A DNA stretch of 10,787 nucleotides, from the NCBI GenBank assembly GCA_964358485.1, contig CAYHPY010000118.1:1-10787 (forward strand). Reading direction: 5' to 3'. This DNA is from CAYHPY01 sp964358485. Its GTDB lineage: Bacteria; Elusimicrobiota; Elusimicrobia; UBA1565; UBA9628. A program made the translations under genes and the position numbers. The notes below the pieces were generated by a model. That model worked only from the letters and a program-made list of their open reading frames with translations. It ran no database searches and was not told the DNA's origin. Below, piece after piece: positions 1 to 7,267 of the stretch (the first letter of the stretch is position 1; each line of letters opens with the position of its first letter).

Positions 1-1212
1 CATCAGGTCCTCAACGCCAAGTACCACGAGATGGAAGCCCAGATCATCGCCCAAGCCGGAAAGAAGGGCATGGTCACCATCGCCACCAACATGGCCGGCA
101 GAGGCACGGACATCGTCCTGGGAGGCAGTCCCCCGGACCTCGAAGACCAGAAGAAGGTCGTCGAGTTGGGCGGCCTCCACGTGCTGGGCACCGAGCGCCA
201 CGAGGCGCGGCGCATCGACAACCAGCTGCGCGGCCGCTGCGGCCGCCAGGGCGACCCCGGCGCCACCCGGTTTTACCTGGCCCTGGACGACGAACTGATG
301 CGCCTGTTCGGCTCCGACCGGCTGTCCTCCATCATGGAGCGGCTGGGCATGACCGAGGGAGAAGTCATCGAGTCTCCGCTGGTCAGCCGCCAGATCGGCG
401 GGGCCCAGCGCCGGGTCGAGACCCACAACTTCGACATCCGCAAACAGCTTCTGGATTACGACAACGTCATGAACCGCCAGCGCGAGGTCATCTATAAATT
501 GCGCAACGAGATCCTGGACGGCAAGGACGTCAAGCTCCAGATCTCCATGATGATCGAGGAGGACCTGGACGACAAGCTGGCCGTCTCCTGCCCCCCCGAC
601 GCCTATCCCGAGTCCTGGGACGTCGTGGCCCTGCAAACCTACCTGGGCCGGACCTTCGGCATCAACTGGGCCCCCGCTGAGGACGAGATCCGGGGCCTGG
701 ACCAAAAAACCCTGCGCGAGGCGTTGCTGGTGGAGATCAAGACCATCTACGCCCGGCGTCCCGGGGAATTCGAAGGCTACGATTTCGGCGAGGTCGAGAA
801 GATGGTCATGCTCCAGATGATCGACAAGTCCTGGAAGAACCACCTCTACGACCTGGATCACCTCAAGAAGTCCATCGGCCTGCGCGCCTACGGCCAAAAA
901 GATCCCAAGGTCGAGTACCAGAAGGAATCCTTCGCCCTGTTTGAGGTCATGCTCGGCCACATCCGCGAGCAGTCCGTGGAGTATGTCTTCCGCGTGCAGG
1001 CGCCCAAGGCCCCGCCGCCTCCTCCCCCGATGCGCGAGGAGGCCGGAGGGTCCGCCCCCGAGGGCTCCGCGCCCCCCGCCCCGCCCAGCGGCCCGAAGCA
1101 ATCCATCCTCCGCAAGTCCGGCCCCGCCGTGCCCAATCCGGTCTCGAAACTGGGGCGCAACGATCCTTGCTTCTGCGGGTCTGGAAAAAAATATAAGAAG
1201 TGTCATGGCTAA
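1..1212 (+). CDS. secA: Protein translocase ATPase SecA, C-terminal part (5' end outside window)
   Basis: SecA is the motor ATPase that pushes preproteins through the SecYEG channel. The reading frame is open from base 1, so only the last 403 residues are present. Visible in order are the second helicase-like nucleotide-binding fold with TNMAGRGTDIVLGG, then the motif VI region with RIDNQLRGRCGRQGDPG. The helical scaffold/wing follows, with MIDKSWKNHLYDLDHLK. A proline-rich linker (about residues 330-360 of the fragment) leads to the C-terminal zinc-binding SEC-C motif CFCGSGKKYKKCHG, the site that in other bacteria binds SecB and phospholipid. The motif is intact, with Cys-x-Cys and Cys-His. 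The stop codon lies inside the start of lnt (8-nt overlap). Identification is secure; only the upstream boundary is unknown. Confidence 0.98.
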   Translation, partial: HQVLNAKYHEMEAQIIAQAGKKGMVTIATNMAGRGTDIVLGGSPPDLEDQKKVVELGGLHVLGTERHEARRIDNQLRGRCGRQGDPGATRFYLALDDELMRLFGSDRLSSIMERLGMTEGEVIESPLVSRQIGGAQRRVETHNFDIRKQLLDYDNVMNRQREVIYKLRNEILDGKDVKLQISMMIEEDLDDKLAVSCPPDAYPESWDVVALQTYLGRTFGINWAPAEDEIRGLDQKTLREALLVEIKTIYARRPGEFEGYDFGEVEKMVMLQMIDKSWKNHLYDLDHLKKSIGLRAYGQKDPKVEYQKESFALFEVMLGHIREQSVEYVFRVQAPKAPPPPPPMREEAGGSAPEGSAPPAPPSGPKQSILRKSGPAVPNPVSKLGRNDPCFCGSGKKYKKCHG

Positions 1213-2767
1213 CGCGGCTGAGCCCCCGGCTCAGCCGCCCTCTCCTGTTGCCTTTAGTTCCGTTGCCCTCTATTCCGTTGCCGTATCATCCGTCTCCGGA
1301 ATTGTTTTAGCCCTCACCCTCCCCAAACCCGGCCTTTGCTTTCTGGCGTGGTTTTCGTTGGCGCCTTTTATAAAACAAGCGGCAACGGCATTAGACGGGA
1401 AAAGAGCTTTCTTCGTCGGCCTGGCGGCCGGGATCGCCTACCACAGCATTGTTCTACATTGGATCTACCTCACCTGCCGCTTCGCCGCCGTTCCGATCCC
1501 CGTCGCCATTCTGGCTTGGGGATTGTTGTCCGTCTTTCTCGGCCTCAACTGGGGCCTCGCCGCCCTGCTCGGCCGTTGGCTGACGGGGGCGGCCCCGCGC
1601 CCGTTGAGGCCGTTTATCTGGGCCGCGGCCTGGAGCGCGCTGGCGGCGGTCTGCTCGTGGTGGGGGCCGCGGGTCGGGGCGGATCTTTTGGCGCATACGC
1701 AGTACCGGCACCTGAGCCTTCTTCAAATCTCGGCCTTGGCCGGGCCGCACTTTCTGGGTTTCTTGATCGTAGCCTGGAACGCCTGTCTGGCGGAAATATG
1801 GGACGAGGAGGGCCGCAAGGGGATGGCGCCCACGACGGCCGCGGTCGCGGCGATTTTGGCGGGGGTTTGGGTTTACGGGAGAGGGGAACTGCTGAGAAGG
1901 GACGAGCCTTTTTTTGGAAGGGAAGTTAGGGTGGAGATGGTTCAGCCGGGGATTGACCAATACAAAAAATGGGACGGAACAACGGAAAACGAAATACTGA
2001 ACGAATATAAAGAATTAGTGCTCGGGCCGAGAACGGCCCGGCCCGAGCTTGTAATCCACCCCGAATCCGCCTGGCCGCGCATCGTGCCGGAGGGGGCGGG
2101 GATGCCCCTGGCCCAGGAATGGTCTCGGGGGCTGGGGGCGGCGCAAATCGTCGGCGCCGTGACCGAGGACGCCACGGGAACCCGGAATTCGGCGGTTTAC
2201 TTGAACGCGGAGGGCAACATCGCGGGAAGCTACCACAAGCGGGAGTTGGTCCCCTTCGGGGAATATGTTCCGTTCGCGTTTCTTCGTTCCTACATCGGCA
2301 TCCTCAATATTTTGGGCGGCATCGACGCCGGGGCGGCCGAGCAGCCCCTTTTGAGCACGGCTTTGGGCCCGACGGCGGTCAGCATCTGCTACGAGGCGGT
2401 CTTTCCCCGGTGGGCGCGGCGGGACGCGGCGCGCGGGGCGCGGGTGATCGTCAACATCACCAATGACGGCTGGTACAAGGACACCTGGGGGCCGCACCAG
2501 CATTTCAACACCAATGTCTTTCGGGCGGTGGAAAACCGCGTGACGGTCCTGCGCGCGGGCAACACCGGGATTTCGGGGGTCATCGATCCTTGGGGCGTGG
2601 TGACGGCCAGGCTGGAGCTGGGCCGACGCGGGCGGTTGGACGCCGCGGCGCGCGTTTATGACCGCTTTGCGGCCGGGTCCTTCTACGCCCTCCACGGGGA
2701 CTGGTTCGGGGCGTTGTGCCTGGCCGCCCTCGGGGTCATGGCGTTTTTCCGTCTTCGGCGGGCATGA
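1205..2767 (+). CDS. lnt: Apolipoprotein N-acyltransferase
   Basis: Lnt transfers an acyl chain from a phospholipid to the N-terminal cysteine of lipoproteins, the last step of lipoprotein maturation at the inner membrane. The 520-aa product is close to the usual length of about 510. The N-terminal 230 residues hold several membrane segments. The C-terminal half is the nitrilase-type domain with the catalytic triad: E287 (HPES), K345 (YHKRELVPFGEYVPF) and C395 (ICYEAVFP). NITNDGWYKD and RAVENR are also family motifs. A last hydrophobic segment ends the protein. The ATG at 1205 overlaps the secA stop (ATGGCTAA). It is the only canonical start before the first membrane segment in this frame. 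An AAGAAG just upstream may serve as a weak ribosome binding site. Residues about 4-31 are not typical of the family: they are encoded by a hairpin sequence and a copy of a dispersed repeat. Confidence 0.95.
   Translation: MANAAEPPAQPPSPVAFSSVALYSVAVSSVSGIVLALTLPKPGLCFLAWFSLAPFIKQAATALDGKRAFFVGLAAGIAYHSIVLHWIYLTCRFAAVPIPVAILAWGLLSVFLGLNWGLAALLGRWLTGAAPRPLRPFIWAAAWSALAAVCSWWGPRVGADLLAHTQYRHLSLLQISALAGPHFLGFLIVAWNACLAEIWDEEGRKGMAPTTAAVAAILAGVWVYGRGELLRRDEPFFGREVRVEMVQPGIDQYKKWDGTTENEILNEYKELVLGPRTARPELVIHPESAWPRIVPEGAGMPLAQEWSRGLGAAQIVGAVTEDATGTRNSAVYLNAEGNIAGSYHKRELVPFGEYVPFAFLRSYIGILNILGGIDAGAAEQPLLSTALGPTAVSICYEAVFPRWARRDAARGARVIVNITNDGWYKDTWGPHQHFNTNVFRAVENRVTVLRAGNTGISGVIDPWGVVTARLELGRRGRLDAAARVYDRFAAGSFYALHGDWFGALCLAALGVMAFFRLRRA
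1214..1238 (+). other. GC-rich hairpin just after the secA stop, inside the lnt start
   Basis: An 11-bp perfect inverted repeat (1214-1224 with 1228-1238) surrounds a 3-nt CCC loop. The sequence runs GCGGCTGAGCC-CC-GGCTCAGCCGC. It starts two bases after the secA stop codon and lies in the first codons of lnt. A T-poor stretch (CCTCTCCTGTTGCCTTT) follows, so it would be a weak terminator at best. It may attenuate transcription from secA into lnt, or stabilise the secA 3' end. It forms the left part of the first composite repeat copy. Confidence 0.6.
1255..1288 (+). repeat. Dispersed repeat, copy A (within lnt N-terminus)
   Basis: The copy starts TAGTTCCGTTGCC and continues with a second ATTCCGTTGCCGTATCA. 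The two TTCCGTTGCC units lie 15 nt apart, and a third partial TCCGTC follows at the same spacing. It matches copies at 8186-8215 and 10521-10555, each preceded by a GC hairpin and CCCTC. Here it is translated as a five-residue-period stretch (SVALY-SVAVS-SVS) ahead of the first Lnt membrane segment. Confidence 0.65.
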
Positions 2768-3639
2768 AGTTCTTTCATAGCGCGGCCTACTCGGCCGATA
2801 TCGGCGGGCATGTTTTTCCGGTGGGGAAGTTTGGTTTAACTGCCGCGCTTTTGCGCGGCAGCGGAGAGTTCGTGGGGCCGCCCGTTCCTTCCCGGGAGGA
2901 GCTTTTACTCGCCCACGATCCTGTCTGGGTGGAAAAAGTTCTTTCCTGCCGGATGTCTTTGGAAGATGAGGCTCTGATGGAACTGCCCTTCGGGCGAGAG
3001 GTTTCCCTGGCCCACCAATTGCAGGTTTCCGGGACGATCTTAGCCTGCCGGGAGGCGCTGTCCGGGGGGATCGGCCTGCATGTCGGGGGGGGCTCGCACC
3101 ACGCCTTCCGGGACCACGGGGAGGGGTTTTGCGTGCTTAACGACATCGCGTGCGGGATATTGAAGATGCTCGAAGAGGGACGGATCAAGCGCGCGGCGGT
3201 GGTGGATTTGGATGTGCATCAGGGGAACGGAACGGCGGAGATATTTAAAGCGGAGCGGAGAGTTTTTACGTTTTCGATGCATGAAGCGGAAATATATCCA
3301 CGGAACAAACGGGAAAGCTCTCTGGACATAGGGTTGGAAAGGGGAACTGGGGATGAGGAGTACATGAGATTGCTCCGGGCGAATCTGCCCCGGGTCCTGG
3401 ATTTTCGCCCGGAGCTTGTTGTATTTCAAGCTGGTGTTGACTGCGCCCAAGGGGACCTCTTGGGGGGTTTGAGCCTTACTAAGGAAGGACTGCTGGAGAG
3501 AGATAAAACGGTTTATAAAGAATTTCGGGACAACGGAATCGCAGTGGCGGTGACCTTGGGGGGCGGTTATGGCCGGGACCTGTCGGTCACCGCCGGTTTG
3601 CACGCCCAAACCCTTTTGGCGGCCCTCCCGTTTAGCTAA
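2764..3639 (+). CDS. Histone deacetylase family protein (AcuC/HDAC-like zinc amidohydrolase)
   Basis: This 291-aa protein has the arginase/deacetylase-fold signature of the HDAC superfamily, which hydrolyses acetyl groups from lysine or from small acetylated amines. The active-site elements are intact. They are the tandem histidines H112-H113 in GGGSHHAFRDHGEGFCVLND and the zinc ligands D150 and H152 in VVDLDVHQGNGTAE. A third zinc ligand, D226, sits in FQAGVDCAQGDLLGGL, and the catalytic-type tyrosine Y269 is in TLGGGYG. The ATG at 2764 overlaps the lnt stop as ATGA, which suggests translational coupling; the first residues (FFHSAAYSADIGGHVFP) match the family's usual N-terminus. Parts of the gene, around 3240-3330, are richer in A and T than the neighbours. 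The substrate cannot be read from the sequence; a protein-lysine, acetylpolyamine or acetoin-related role are all possible. Confidence 0.9.
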   Translation: MKFFHSAAYSADIGGHVFPVGKFGLTAALLRGSGEFVGPPVPSREELLLAHDPVWVEKVLSCRMSLEDEALMELPFGREVSLAHQLQVSGTILACREALSGGIGLHVGGGSHHAFRDHGEGFCVLNDIACGILKMLEEGRIKRAAVVDLDVHQGNGTAEIFKAERRVFTFSMHEAEIYPRNKRESSLDIGLERGTGDEEYMRLLRANLPRVLDFRPELVVFQAGVDCAQGDLLGGLSLTKEGLLERDKTVYKEFRDNGIAVAVTLGGGYGRDLSVTAGLHAQTLLAALPFS

Positions 3640-3663
3640 AATAGAGGCGGTTACCCGGAAATC

Positions 3664-4806
3664 ATGGATATTAAGGAAGCCAACGACGGCATCGAGGCCC
3701 AGCGGGTCCTATTGGACCGGATCAGCCGGAATTTGAATTTGCCGGCTCTGCGCAAGGACATCGAGGCACGGGAAGCCGAGACGGGGCAGGCCGCCTTTTG
3801 GGCCGATTCCAGCGCCGCCAAAAAGAAGTCCAAGGAGCTCAACGAGCGGAAAAAGACTCTCGCCGAGTGGGAGAAAGCCGCTCAGACCTTGGAGGATTTG
3901 AAGATCCACCTGGAATTGGCCCACGAAGCCCAGGACGCCGGGGAAATGAAGGAGGTCGGCAAGGGTTTGACGGAAAACGGCCGCCTGTTGACGGCGATGG
4001 ACCTGCGGCTCAAGCTCTCCGGGGAATTCGACAAGAACGGCGCGATCATCAGCCTGCACGCCGGCGCCGGGGGGACCGAGGCCTGCGATTGGGCCGACAT
4101 GCTCCTGCGGATGTACACCCGCTGGGCGCAGGCCCACGGCTTTGAATTCGCGATCACCGACATCCTCAAGGGGGAAGGGGCCGGAATCAAGAGCGTGAGC
4201 GCCTTTGTCCGGGGGGCCAACGCCTATGGCTACCTGCGGGGCGAGATCGGCGTCCATCGCCTGGTCCGAATTTCTCCATTCGACGCCAACAAGCGGCGGC
4301 ACACCTCCTTCGCGTCCGTCGATGTCCTGGCCGATATCGAGGACGAGATCGACATTCAGGTCTCCGACTCCGAGGTCAAGCTCGACACCTTCCGCTCCGG
4401 GGGGGCGGGCGGGCAAAACGTCAACAAGGTGGAGACGGCCGTGCGCCTCACCCACATTCCCTCCGGCATCATCGTCGCCTGCCAGACCGAGCGCAGCCAA
4501 TTGCAGAACCGCATGAACGCCATGCGCATGCTCAAGGCCAAGCTTTATGAGGTCGAGTTGGACAAGAAGCGCTCGGCCATGGAAAAACATTACGGCGACA
4601 TGGGCGACATCGCCTGGGGCCATCAAATCCGGTCCTATGTGTTCATGCCGTATCAAATGGTGAAGGACCTGCGCACCGGCCACTCCACCTCCCAGATCCA
4701 GCCCGTCATGGACGGGGATCTCGACGCTTTCGTGGAAGCCTTCCTGTCCTGGAAGGCTGCGGGCTCCCCGCCCCGGGTCCGGGACGGCGGGGACGATCAG
4801 CCGTAG
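3664..4806 (+). CDS. prfB: Peptide chain release factor 2
   Basis: RF2 recognises UGA and UAA stop codons in the ribosomal A site and triggers peptide release. The 380-aa protein has the N-terminal helical domain (1-115), followed by the core of the class I release factor. The stop-codon-reading tripeptide SPF is at 204-206 (HRLVRISPFDANKRRHTSF). The catalytic GGQ is at 249-251 (FRSGGAGGQNVNKVETAVRLTH). The SPF tripeptide separates RF2 from RF1, which has PxT. The gene reads through from ATG with no in-frame stop near codon 25, so the programmed +1 frameshift that controls RF2 in many bacteria is absent. It begins 24 nt after the deacetylase gene with only a weak Shine-Dalgarno (AGAGGCGG is distant). 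A secA-prfB neighbourhood is known from other bacteria; here lnt and the deacetylase lie between them. Confidence 0.97.
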   Translation: MDIKEANDGIEAQRVLLDRISRNLNLPALRKDIEAREAETGQAAFWADSSAAKKKSKELNERKKTLAEWEKAAQTLEDLKIHLELAHEAQDAGEMKEVGKGLTENGRLLTAMDLRLKLSGEFDKNGAIISLHAGAGGTEACDWADMLLRMYTRWAQAHGFEFAITDILKGEGAGIKSVSAFVRGANAYGYLRGEIGVHRLVRISPFDANKRRHTSFASVDVLADIEDEIDIQVSDSEVKLDTFRSGGAGGQNVNKVETAVRLTHIPSGIIVACQTERSQLQNRMNAMRMLKAKLYEVELDKKRSAMEKHYGDMGDIAWGHQIRSYVFMPYQMVKDLRTGHSTSQIQPVMDGDLDAFVEAFLSWKAAGSPPRVRDGGDDQP

Positions 4807-4809
4807 GTC

Positions 4810-4838
4810 TTGACAAATCAAGGCCGCCCCCCTATACT
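4810..4838 (+). promoter_or_regulatory. Sigma70-type promoter (TTGACA, 17-nt spacer, TATACT)
   Basis: A consensus -35 box TTGACA is at 4810-4815, then exactly 17 nt, then TATACT at 4833-4838, one mismatch from the -10 consensus. It starts four bases after the prfB stop codon and points at the 767-aa protein gene. The expected transcription start is about 4843-4846, giving a leader of about 100 nt. It is the best promoter visible in the window. Confidence 0.82.
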
Positions 4839-4842
4839 TCGA

Positions 4843-4940
4843 ATGTAAGCCGACCCCGGACTCACCCCCGAGGCTTGCATCGACGCGTCGGCTTTCGCCT
4901 CGGGCGAATTTTAAAGCCGCGCGTCGTTGTTTTTGGGAGG
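4843..4940 (+). promoter_or_regulatory. Candidate attenuator/riboswitch-like leader with competing stems
   Basis: Several pairings exclude one another. P1: 4843-4851 (ATGTAAGCC) pairs with 4872-4880 (GGCTTGCAT), 9 bp with one G-U. Terminator stem: 4881-4895 pairs with 4913-4926, directly next to P1. Antiterminator: 4847-4854 (AAGCCGAC) pairs with 4887-4894 (GTCGGCTT), 8 bp, which would break both P1 and the terminator. A further 8-bp stem, 4867-4874 (CCCGAGGC) with 4897-4904 (GCCTCGGG), is interleaved with the antiterminator and could form a pseudoknot with it. This layout is typical of transcription attenuators. No known riboswitch class was recognised, and no leader peptide is evident. Confidence 0.5.
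4881..4934 (+). terminator. Terminator-like hairpin directly before the ribosome binding site
   Basis: A 14-bp stem with one bulged T (4888): 4881-4887 CGACGCG pairs with 4920-4926 CGCGTCG, and 4889-4895 CGGCTTT pairs with 4913-4919 AAAGCCG. TTGTTTTT follows at once (4927-4934), then the ribosome binding site GGGAGG (4935-4940) and ATG at 4946. Its place between a strong promoter and the gene suggests conditional termination. It could also end prfB transcripts. Confidence 0.65.
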
Positions 4941-4945
4941 ACGCC

Positions 4946-7249
4946 ATGAAAAGGACACTACTCGCCCTAGTGGTTCTGGCCGCCGCCTCGGGTTTTGCCC
5001 CAGCCAAGCAGGATGAGGCCCCCCGCAAAGCCCCGGTCGACCGCTGCAACAGCGAAGTCATCAAGGACATCCATCAGAAATTTGTCGCCTCCGACCTGGA
5101 AGGGATCGCCAAGGCCCTCGGGAAGTTCGGGGACTCGACCGGCAAGATTCGGGTGCCGGGCGCGGGCGTGGACCGCGGGAGCGATTCGGGCAACCAGTTG
5201 TGCCACCACGCCGTCTGGTTCGTGGTCGACCGGATGCACAAGGATTTCGCCGCCAAGTCCCTGGGCGATCAGTTGATGATCCTCACCCAGCTCAACCTGG
5301 CGTTCCGGCCCCTGGACCAGGCCGCTTTCGAGGTTTGGGAGCAGGGTGACAAAGTCTTCGCCATCGCCAAGAAATTGGGGATCGCGCAGGTTCACCAGGT
5401 GCCCATGCGGCCCGCCTGGGCTCGGCTTGGGCTCAACCCCTCGGCCCAGCCCTTGGAGCAGAAGGCGACCTCCGCCCTGCTGACGCCCCCGGCCGGCGGC
5501 GACATTAAAAAGCTTCAGTCGGAATTGGTCGGCAAGCCCGAGGCCTTGAAGGTAGCCGTGCTGGCCCTGATCGCGGAGGAAGATCCCGCGAAGGGCAAGG
5601 AGTTGCGCGCCGGCGTGGAGGCCGCGGAGTTTCACCGGCGGATCGTGAAGTTCCGGGAGGCCCTCGGGCGTTTCGCCCGGGATCAGCGGATCGGCATTCC
5701 CGCCGCCGTGGTCTTCAAGAGTTGGGCGTCCGCCACCGGAGACAATCCCGGCGAGGTGGTCCGGACCTTCGATTCCATGGGAAATTTCGTCGGGGAACTG
5801 GCCGTCAACGACGGAGGTTTCGTGGATGGGAAATCCTATCCGGCGGTCTCCCTGGACAAGGTCGATTACGGGGTCCGGGACCAATTGGCCGTCTATTTCA
5901 AGCAGAGCAAGGCCCTGGCCGTGGGCCTTCAAGGGTTCATCAAGGCCGCCTATCCCCAGTCGACGACGCCCGTCAAGGAGTTCATCGGGGCCCTGGAGGC
6001 CCGGTTGAAAGCCGACAAAGAGAAGGGCGAGGCCGAGACCGCCGCCACCGTCAAAAAACAGCGCGACGAGGCGGTGGCCGGCATCGGGACCCGGGTGCAG
6101 GGCGGCCTGGACCAGTTCTATGAAAACACCCGCAAGGGCCTCGGGGACTTGCAGGACCCCAATGCCGCGGCGACGGTCAGCGGAGTCGGCCAGGAAGTGG
6201 CCGGGTATAAGGACGCCAAATTCGAGACGCTCAAAGGCGACAACGGCGTCACCTACATCCAGGCGACCAAGGGCGACAAAATTCATCAGGTGAAGCTGGA
6301 GGAGGGGACGGGCGCCGACCCCTACGCGGCCTCGATCGAGAAGCTCAAGGAAAAGATCATCGCCGGCGAGGGATGGGGCGCCAAGCTCGAGGCTTTGAAG
6401 GTGGCCGCCAAGAACGTGGAGCCTAAGGAAGTCGGGCAGACCATCAAGAATGAGCAACCCTCCGGCAACCTCGGCCAGGCCGCCACGGCGCCGTTCGCCA
6501 AGGACGACGCCTACGAGAAAAACATAGCGGAGATCAACGCTGGCGCGGCGGCGGATTCCGCCGCCCGGAGCGGGTCTCAGGAGAAATATAAGAAACGCCT
6601 GGCGGCCGCCAACGCCGCCTTCAAGGCGGAGGCCGCGGGCATCGAAAAGATCAAGGACCCCAAGATCCGGGCCAAGGCCTTGGGGGAAGCTACGCAGCGG
6701 CGCGATTCCGAAATCGCGGCCGCCAAAGCGGAGTTCGAGGAGGCCATTCGCGTCCTAGGCTCCAAGCAGGTCGTGGCCGCTCAAACCAAGCAGAAGCGCG
6801 AAAAGGTCATCGGCCACGCCAAAGAGATATACATCGACGACTTCAAGGACCAGTTCGGCACGGTCCGGTCCGAGGAACTCTCCAAGGCCCAGGCTGAGGT
6901 GGGCGGTCCGATCGCCAAGAAGGCGATGGGCGAGCAGGTCGTCGCGATCTTCAACGCGGTGAAGGCCGAGGAGGCCGCCCTGGGCGAGGAATACTGGAAG
7001 GCCGTCGAGGCCGCCGGGGGCAAGGACAAGCTGCCGGATCCGAAGGAGTATTGGCGCAAGGCCTATCAGGCGAAGCTTGCGACCTGGGGCGCGGGCTCGG
7101 GCGGCAAGGACCCGGTTGTGCCCCCGGTCAAAGCGGACGACGCCGGAGATCCGAATTACGACCCCGAGGAAAAGATTCTCAAAGAGGGCGGTCAGCCCCG
7201 CCCCCGCCGGGTCGACGACTGGGACCGCTCACGCGGCGGGCGTTTCTAG
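4946..7249 (+). CDS. Secreted protein of unknown function, 767 aa, helix-rich
   Basis: No family was recognised. The N-terminus is a clear signal peptide: KR, a hydrophobic core (about 5-17) and a likely cleavage site after APA at residue 20. There is no lipobox cysteine, so the mature protein is probably periplasmic or exported. Only two cysteines are seen (C34 and C86), and they could form a disulfide. Residues about 35-340 look like a mixed, folded domain. Residues about 350-400 and 545-610 are rich in Ala, Glu and Lys, with heptad-like spacing that suggests coiled coils. A strand-rich stretch lies near 425-455 (GDNGVTYIQATKGDKIHQVK). The last 55 residues are Pro-, Asp- and Arg-rich and probably disordered. 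The start is set by GGGAGG five bases before ATG. The gene follows its own promoter and leader and precedes the RDD gene by 18 nt. Confidence 0.85.
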   Translation: MKRTLLALVVLAAASGFAPAKQDEAPRKAPVDRCNSEVIKDIHQKFVASDLEGIAKALGKFGDSTGKIRVPGAGVDRGSDSGNQLCHHAVWFVVDRMHKDFAAKSLGDQLMILTQLNLAFRPLDQAAFEVWEQGDKVFAIAKKLGIAQVHQVPMRPAWARLGLNPSAQPLEQKATSALLTPPAGGDIKKLQSELVGKPEALKVAVLALIAEEDPAKGKELRAGVEAAEFHRRIVKFREALGRFARDQRIGIPAAVVFKSWASATGDNPGEVVRTFDSMGNFVGELAVNDGGFVDGKSYPAVSLDKVDYGVRDQLAVYFKQSKALAVGLQGFIKAAYPQSTTPVKEFIGALEARLKADKEKGEAETAATVKKQRDEAVAGIGTRVQGGLDQFYENTRKGLGDLQDPNAAATVSGVGQEVAGYKDAKFETLKGDNGVTYIQATKGDKIHQVKLEEGTGADPYAASIEKLKEKIIAGEGWGAKLEALKVAAKNVEPKEVGQTIKNEQPSGNLGQAATAPFAKDDAYEKNIAEINAGAAADSAARSGSQEKYKKRLAAANAAFKAEAAGIEKIKDPKIRAKALGEATQRRDSEIAAAKAEFEEAIRVLGSKQVVAAQTKQKREKVIGHAKEIYIDDFKDQFGTVRSEELSKAQAEVGGPIAKKAMGEQVVAIFNAVKAEEAALGEEYWKAVEAAGGKDKLPDPKEYWRKAYQAKLATWGAGSGGKDPVVPPVKADDAGDPNYDPEEKILKEGGQPRPRRVDDWDRSRGGRF

Positions 7250-7267
7250 GGGACGGAGGATAATTCC

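Noticed and set aside
941..1204. Upstream extension of the lnt frame into secA
   Set aside because: The frame is open but these residues would overlap conserved SecA coding sequence and have no Lnt similarity; ATG 1205 gives a normal family length.
2266..2290. TTCCGTTCG inside lnt as another repeat copy
   Set aside because: It encodes the conserved FGEYVPFAF region of Lnt and lacks the hairpin and the second spaced unit; a chance match.
3700..3722. CGGGTCCTATTGGAC in prfB as a relic of the RF2 frameshift site
   Set aside because: Aligning the downstream helices places the usual site about six codons later, and no TGA is in frame; the resemblance is superficial.
3709..5070. Long open frame (453 aa) on the - strand opposite prfB
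   Set aside because: It lies antisense to prfB, which has all RF2 motifs; the frame is open only because of G/C bias at third positions, and the product has no recognisable motif.
4967..6457. Long open frame (496 aa) on the - strand opposite the secreted protein gene
   Set aside because: The + strand gene has a promoter, ribosome binding site and signal peptide; the antisense product is a low-complexity Gly/Leu/Asp-rich translation typical of GC-rich shadows.
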